Positions 61,647 to 64,000 of a stretch of DNA of 64,000 bases are shown piece by piece. Origin of the DNA: Pelecanus crispus (Eukaryota; Chordata; Aves; Pelecaniformes; Pelecanidae); the NCBI RefSeq assembly GCF_030463565.1, contig NC_134676.1, positions 27,715,228 through 27,779,227 of the forward strand, given 5' to 3'. The first letter of the stretch is position 1. The number at the start of each line of letters is the position of its first letter. A program made the position numbers and the translations under genes. The notes under the pieces are model-generated. The model saw only the letters and a list, made by a program, of their open reading frames with translations. It did no database searches and had not been told where the DNA came from.

Positions 61647-62940
61647 CTACAAAAAAATATCAGAACTGAACTATATGCCTGAAAGTTCCAAAGTATTCCA
61701 CCCATCCTCTGTATGTGAGCTGCACAGAGGCTATCTAATACTTCATCCTGGCAAATAAAATTCCTGATTGTCTATTAAAAGCAAGCATGTGGGCAGCATG
61801 CTTAGTTTTGTAAGTCAAAAGAAAACTATTTGTAATGTATAAGTTTGGTGAATGAAAAGAAATAATCTCTTTAAAGGAAGTTCTTGTATAAATCAGGAAC
61901 GTTCCCCAGGAGATACTAAGCATGTGAGTTCCCCTCCACTGTTTTTTGCAATTAGAAGTACATTCATTTTAGCAGACACTCATTAATATTTCCTTGTTTG
62001 GTAATTCAGCTTGTTAAAAATATAATAATATTTTAACATTAATTTTATTCTTTAGATTCACAGGTATCTATTGCTTCTTCAAGGACGCTGGAATATTTTT
62101 GAAGAATACACTTGCCATTTCTGTAGTGTTAAGTATCCCAACTTACTACTTATAAATAGATACTATATGTAAGATAGCTGAGCACATCAAATTCTTCACA
62201 ATAGCTACAAACTAAACCACAACTAAAAAACCCTCCTGTGACCAGAAAGTTAACAGATTGGCCCAGCTGCGATCTTTTTTAGATTAAAAAGAGATTAACT
62301 TCGATTTAAATAGAACAAGTCATTCAAAAATCACGCACAACTTTTGTAAAAAATAATATAGCTACCAGTACCGTCTATGTAGAAATCTTTGCTGTGCTAA
62401 TCTACACATGCAGCTGCTAAATTCCCTTATTTCTCGTATTTAACAACTTTTAAATAATTCTAAATATCAATACTTGTTTACATTTACTCCTTTAACTGAA
62501 AAAGAGAGAAAACAAGTTTAAGAAGTGTTTCATGAACTTGAGGTTCTGTAACTACAGCTCACTGTCTTCCCCCACTTCACATGCATATTCCTATAAACCA
62601 CCTCATCTTCATCCACGAATAATAATGTTCAGGGGGTTATGACATATTCCCAGAATTAGACCCTGGTATTGCTTTATTTACCATAATTTTAATTTACATA
62701 TTTTAAATGTAGTTTAATTTACCATTAATTATTAAATTAATAATTTAATCAGTATTCAGGGATCGGTTTTATTTTAACTTTGGGTTTGGTGTTTGGTTTT
62801 TGTTTTGTCAACAGTGAAAGAGGAAATGGAAGGAAAAGGGAGAAGGCTAGGCATGTGTGTGTAGGAAAGCATTTCAACAGAACTTTGTAGTTGGAAGCGT
62901 TGTCTACTTAAAACCAGACATTTTTGGTTTGGTTTTAGGA
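61647..62940. other. AGGF1 upstream intron, nothing recognised
   Basis: AT-rich DNA with an especially AT-rich palindromic patch at about 62690-62755 (TTAATTATTAAATTAATAA). No gene seen. It ends at the retroviral fragment. Confidence 0.5.
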
Positions 62941-64000
62941 TGAAGTGGCAGAACCTGTCTGTATTTCTGGAGTGACAGGAGGATCCCAACAGCTAACTGT
63001 ACTGGAGGCCAAAGTGAGCCTAACTGGGAATGAGTGGCAGAAGCACCCCATTGTGACTGGCCCAGAGGCTCCATGCATCCTTGGCATAGACCACCTCAGG
63101 AGAGGGCATTTCAAGGACCCAAAGGGGTACTGGTGGGCTCTTGGTATAGCGCCTTGGAGACAGAGGAAATTAAACGGCTGTCTACCTTGCCCGGTCTCTC
63201 AGAGGACCCTTCTGTTGTGGGGTTGCTGAGGGTCAGAGATCAACAGGTGCCAATCACTACAATGGTGCACTGGCAGCAATATCGCACCAACTGAGGCTCC
63301 ATGTTTCCCATCCATAAGCTGATTCGTTGACTGGAGAGCTAAGGAATGATCAGCAAGACTTGCTCATCCTGTAACAGTGTGGAAGTCTAATGGAGAGTGG
63401 AGACTAACAGTAGACTACCACAGCCTGAATGAAGTCATGCCGCTGCTCAGTGCTGCCATGCCAGACATGCCAGAACTTCAATATGAGCTGGAGTCAAAGG
63501 CAGCCAAGCGGTATGCCACAATTAATATCACTAATGCGTTTTTCTCAATCCCTTTGGCAGCAGAGTGCAGGCCGCAGTTTGCTTTCACCCAAAGGGGCAT
63601 CCAGTACACCTGGAATCAACTGCCCCAGGGGTGGAAACACAGCCCTACCATTTGCCATGGATTGATCCAGATGGCACTGGAGCAGGGTGAAGCTCCAGAA
63701 CAATACATTGATGACATCATCATGTGGGGCAACACAGAAGATGTTTTTGAGAAAGGGAAGAAAATAGTCCAAATCCTTCTGAAAGCTGGTTTTGCCATAA
63801 AACAAAACTAAGGTCAAGGGACCTGCATAGGAGATCCAGTTCTTAAGAATAAAATGGCAAGATGGACATCATCAGATCCCAATGGATGTGATCAACAAAA
63901 TAACAGCTATGTCCTCACCAACCAGCAAAAAGGAAACACAAGCTTTCTCAGACTCTGTGGGCTTTTGGAGAATGCATATTCCAAATTACAGTCTCATTGT
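62941..64000 (+). pseudogene. Endogenous retrovirus pol fragment (protease end plus reverse transcriptase), broken
   Basis: The plus strand carries the remains of a retroviral pol gene. The first part (62945 to about 63290) resembles the C-terminal half of a retroviral protease; the protease active-site triad is not in the window. From 63377 to 63811 a continuous frame shows the reverse transcriptase palm, with WRLTVDYHSLNE, TQRGIQYTWNQLPQGWKHSP and the catalytic YIDD at 63704-63715. Lesions: a switch between two plus frames near 63130, stops between 63290 and 63376, and a TAA at 63809-63811. Recognisable pol-like sequence continues after that stop to the window edge. The palm order and motif spelling suggest an ERVL-like or other non-alpharetroviral class, but the class is not certain. 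It lies antisense to AGGF1, beyond its last recognised upstream exon. It cannot encode a working enzyme as it stands. Confidence 0.9.

Noticed and set aside
1..64000. CRISPR arrays, bacterial operons, tRNA or rRNA genes
   Set aside because: The window is vertebrate DNA. No regularly spaced direct repeats and no cloverleaf or rRNA sequence were seen on reading.

Overview
This is a piece of a bird nuclear genome, probably the Z chromosome. The evidence is several 5'-truncated CR1 retrotransposons that end in the octamer-like 3' tail typical of birds, a solo LTR of ERVL type, and two recognisable vertebrate genes in an order known from tetrapods. PDE8B and AGGF1 are near-neighbours on human 5q13.3, which corresponds to chicken Z. 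No species can be named from the sequence.

Layout. Positions 1-15657 are intron 1 of PDE8B (minus strand), with no recognisable exon and one CR1 copy at 5158-6243. Positions 14990-16440 are the CpG island of PDE8B; its first coding exon is 15658-15984, encoding the acylation-type N terminus MGCAPS, and ends in phase 0. Positions 16440-37770 are mostly gene-free. They hold a CR1 fragment (18615-19022), a 58-bp tandem duplication (17321-17436), an AAT microsatellite (about 26079-26138), an unexplained reading frame open on both strands (33025-33620) and a second CpG island (21790-22350). That island has splice-donor motifs in both directions and could supply an alternative PDE8B start. Positions 37770-42180 are repeat-rich: a long CR1 copy, a complete solo LTR of 600 bp with matching 5-bp target-site duplications, and another CR1 scrap. 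A third CpG island (43150-43720) looks like the start of a plus-strand transcript that converges on the AGGF1 3' end.

Positions 46888-56603 hold nine coding exons of AGGF1 on the minus strand. All phases join and together they give 432 residues: acidic linker, FHA domain, charged linker, G-patch and conserved C terminus. The N-terminal coiled coil and OCRE domain were not found between 56604 and 64000 and presumably lie beyond the window. That upstream interval carries a minus-strand CR1 fragment (58564-59008), two phase-compatible exon-like segments of unknown identity (61022-61091 and 61576-61646), and a broken endogenous retroviral pol fragment on the plus strand that runs off the end of the window.

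PDE8B (cAMP phosphodiesterase) and AGGF1 (angiogenic/RNA-associated factor) are adjacent but not functionally linked. ZBED3, which lies between them in mammals, was not recognised here. No previously undescribed system is demonstrated. The best leads are the two orphan CpG islands and the unassigned exon-like segments.
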